Assembly (NCBI GenBank): GCA_010672925.1
Contig: JAAHFP010000001.1
Coordinates: 124,001-188,000, forward strand
DNA length: 64,000 bases
From: Symploca sp. SIO1C2
GTDB lineage: Bacteria; Cyanobacteriota; Cyanobacteriia; Cyanobacteriales; Coleofasciculaceae
Direction: 5' to 3'
The position numbers and the translations under genes were made by a program. The notes beneath the pieces were generated by a model, which ran no database searches, was not told the DNA's origin, and was given only the letters and a program-made list of their open reading frames with translations. This document shows, piece by piece, positions 62,317 through 64,000 of this stretch; position 1 is the first letter of the stretch, and every line of letters starts with the position of its first letter.

Positions 62317-64000
62317 ATGGCATTAAGTACGAATTATGCACAGGAATATAAAGAAGCGGAAATGGCCTATATGCAAGGCAATTACCAAGAAGCCGCTACA
62401 GTCATTGACCGATTAATTGAGGATTTTCCAGATGACCCCAGTACGTTGTTACTTAGGGGTCATATCTACTGCTATGGATTACAACAGTATGACGTAGCAA
62501 GGGAGCAGTACGAGTCTGTTCTGGATCTGACTGATGAACAAGATTTTATTAATTATGCCAATGATGGTCTAGAACATGCCAATCAAGCAACCCATAGCTT
62601 AGATACAACGGATCTAAATTATGATTCATCAGAAGATTTTGAGCTGGATGAACCAGAGCTTGATCAAACTGATGACATGAACTTACTAGAAAATAGTGTA
62701 GCAGGAATTGGTGTAGAGGAAACGACGACAGACTCTGTTGGATTTAATGAGGAAGCCAATCCTGAAATTTGGCAAGAATTTGACGATGATGATTTAGGAA
62801 ATTTTGACCTGGGAAATCTAGATTTTGATGAGGATCAGGATGGTGATTGGGCAGTTAGCTCCTCTCCTGATGCCTTTGACGAAAATCCTTTTGGAGCTTC
62901 CCAGAACGATTATAGTGTAATCGAACCACCCGATAGTATTGGGACGGAAGACCCATTTGCCTTTGTTCCTAGTGGGGATGAAAATGACGAGCCTGAGGCT
63001 GGGGGAAATGGAGCCAATCCTCTAGAGTTGGATGGCAATGGTTTTAATCCTGCTGAATTATACGAACAAGCACAAGAATTTTCTCAAAATAACAATAGCT
63101 ACTCAGAGATCACCGCAGCAACTTTTGTGATGCCTCTAGGGGGAAGTTTAGAAGAATCACAGATTGATGAAGATAGTTCAGAGCAATTTTCTGAAGCACA
63201 ATCTCTATTTGATACTGAATTACAAGATGAAAAAGATGAAGAGTCCCTTGACCACAACAATCTAATGGGTGAGGAGTACAACTCCAGCTATCCAGTTGTG
63301 GAAGACCAAACCTTCTTGATGAATTCAGAAGAACTTGGGAATAATAGTGCCTTTCCTGGGACAGATCAGTCTGAGGTGGTTGATAAAGACGACTTGGACT
63401 ACTTCAGTAATGATGAGTTTAATGATTCTTTTGAACAAAGCGACTATACTCAGGAGGAGCAAACCTTTGGTAATCCAGACCTAGCTTTTGACTCTACCTA
63501 TGACCAGAATGGATTCAGTTCCCAAGATAGCTTTGAATTCGAGAGTTTTGACGAAGCTTATGGACAAGCGTCCTTCGATATGGACGAAGTTACCGAATCA
63601 GAAGGTGGGACTATTTCCGGAATTGAAGCACCTCCAAGTTCAAGAGATGGTTTTCTAGATGAGTTTGATGTATTTGACGATGATTTAAGTTCAATCCCGG
63701 ATTTCTCTCTGGGGGATCGAGAAGATATCTCCATGGGAAGCACTGCTTCCTCTGGTTTTGATTACCACAATACTGGTGGGATGATTTCGGAAATTACCGG
63801 TGGTATTGGACTAACTGATAATACCGATACCTCCCGTAGAGCCGAAGAGGAGATGTTTAACTTCGGTACAACCGCAGAACAAATCCCCGTCTTTAACCAA
63901 ACTAAAGACAGTGAGAGTGAAGTTGTCCCCAGTGCTGAACAAGGCTTCCTCGCCCCATTTGAAAATGCCCCATTGCAACAAAAGCAGCTGATGACAGCTG
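62317..64000 (+). CDS. Methyl-accepting chemotaxis protein (PilJ/HmpD type), N-terminal part
   Basis: Partial: 561 codons are in the window, open at the right edge. The ATG at 62317 follows GGGAGGAGG with ideal spacing. The first 100 residues hold TPR-like helices (YKEAEMAYMQGNYQEAATVI; LLLRGHIYCYGLQQYDVARE), the usual start of pilus-type MCPs of filamentous cyanobacteria. A very acidic region of about 430 residues (Asp/Glu/Ser/Asn/Phe) follows, ending APLQQKQLMTA, where the first transmembrane helix is expected. HAMP, GAF and signalling domains should lie beyond the edge. It would sense signals for pilus-driven motility and couple through CheW. Confidence 0.85.
   Translation, partial: MALSTNYAQEYKEAEMAYMQGNYQEAATVIDRLIEDFPDDPSTLLLRGHIYCYGLQQYDVAREQYESVLDLTDEQDFINYANDGLEHANQATHSLDTTDLNYDSSEDFELDEPELDQTDDMNLLENSVAGIGVEETTTDSVGFNEEANPEIWQEFDDDDLGNFDLGNLDFDEDQDGDWAVSSSPDAFDENPFGASQNDYSVIEPPDSIGTEDPFAFVPSGDENDEPEAGGNGANPLELDGNGFNPAELYEQAQEFSQNNNSYSEITAATFVMPLGGSLEESQIDEDSSEQFSEAQSLFDTELQDEKDEESLDHNNLMGEEYNSSYPVVEDQTFLMNSEELGNNSAFPGTDQSEVVDKDDLDYFSNDEFNDSFEQSDYTQEEQTFGNPDLAFDSTYDQNGFSSQDSFEFESFDEAYGQASFDMDEVTESEGGTISGIEAPPSSRDGFLDEFDVFDDDLSSIPDFSLGDREDISMGSTASSGFDYHNTGGMISEITGGIGLTDNTDTSRRAEEEMFNFGTTAEQIPVFNQTKDSESEVVPSAEQGFLAPFENAPLQQKQLMTA

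Noticed and set aside
1..64000. tRNA, rRNA and riboswitch genes
   Set aside because: I scanned gaps by eye for T-loop-like GGTTCGAATCC patterns and cloverleaf arms and found none convincing; GGGTTTGAACCCC at 41121-41133 belongs to the 179-bp element.

Overview
The window is chromosomal DNA of a filamentous, gliding cyanobacterium. It carries the photosystem II genes psbB and psbT, a psb34 homologue (ssl1498 family) and a PsbP-like lipoprotein. It also has a pilus-chemotaxis (hmp/pil-type) locus with hmpF, many HIP1 octamers (GCGATCGC), and almost every intergenic gap is filled with short tandem repeats of 7-nt units, as in filamentous cyanobacteria. A dimethylglycine-type N-methyltransferase at the left edge is compatible with a salt-tolerant or marine strain. 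I could not fix the genus. No rRNA, tRNA or CRISPR array was seen.

Layout. 1-2.1 kb: N-methyltransferase (cut by the window edge) divergent from a Rossmann-fold oxidoreductase. 2.1-7.5 kb: leftward housekeeping block (HAD phosphatase, rpsA, nrdR, psbT, psbB, small conserved gene). 7.7-11.8 kb: mnmG and two cyanobacterial genes. 12-15.5 kb: AT-rich AvaI/BsoBI-type restriction-modification island with a one-base frameshift in the nuclease and an unknown coiled-coil gene behind it. 15.6-21.7 kb: lytic transglycosylase, psb34, TPR protein, Rpn/PD-(D/E)XK protein, CyanoP. 22.3-34.4 kb: a two-partner secretion pair (TpsB leftward, 2244-aa TpsA rightward) separated by folate cyclo-ligase and a YPNG-repeat protein. 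34.4-42.4 kb: CPA2 antiporter, MiaE, phosphatase, M48 protease, DUF3095. 42.5-46.4 kb: oxidoreductase/membrane protein/AraC group, MntA-HepT pair, coiled-coil protein. 46.5-54.8 kb: GHMP kinase-uridylyltransferase fusion, Uma2, ClpS-DUF2103, LPG-synthase-like membrane protein, CcsA-type heme lyase, KGK protein. 54.8-57.4 kb: TnpB-only IS element and tilS. 57.5-64 kb: hmpF divergent from PatA-like regulator, CheY, CheW and a chemoreceptor that runs off the right edge.

How parts work together. The last 6.5 kb looks like one sensory module steering type IV pilus motility. TpsB should export TpsA to the cell surface. M and R of the restriction system are translationally coupled (TGATG), but the R frame is broken in a poly-A run. 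Repeats matter more than usual here: a 179-bp element with inverted ends sits inside a copy of another dispersed repeat and has a 5-bp target duplication; intergenic repeats have become coding sequence inside TpsB; TpsA contains fifteen consecutive 159-bp repeats without an indel and is flanked by direct copies of one hairpin repeat.

No obviously new multigene system is proven. The best candidates for follow-up are the frameshifted restriction island with its unknown neighbour, the sugar kinase/uridylyltransferase fusion, the methyltransferase/oxidoreductase pair at the left edge, and the repeat-element dynamics around the two-partner secretion genes.
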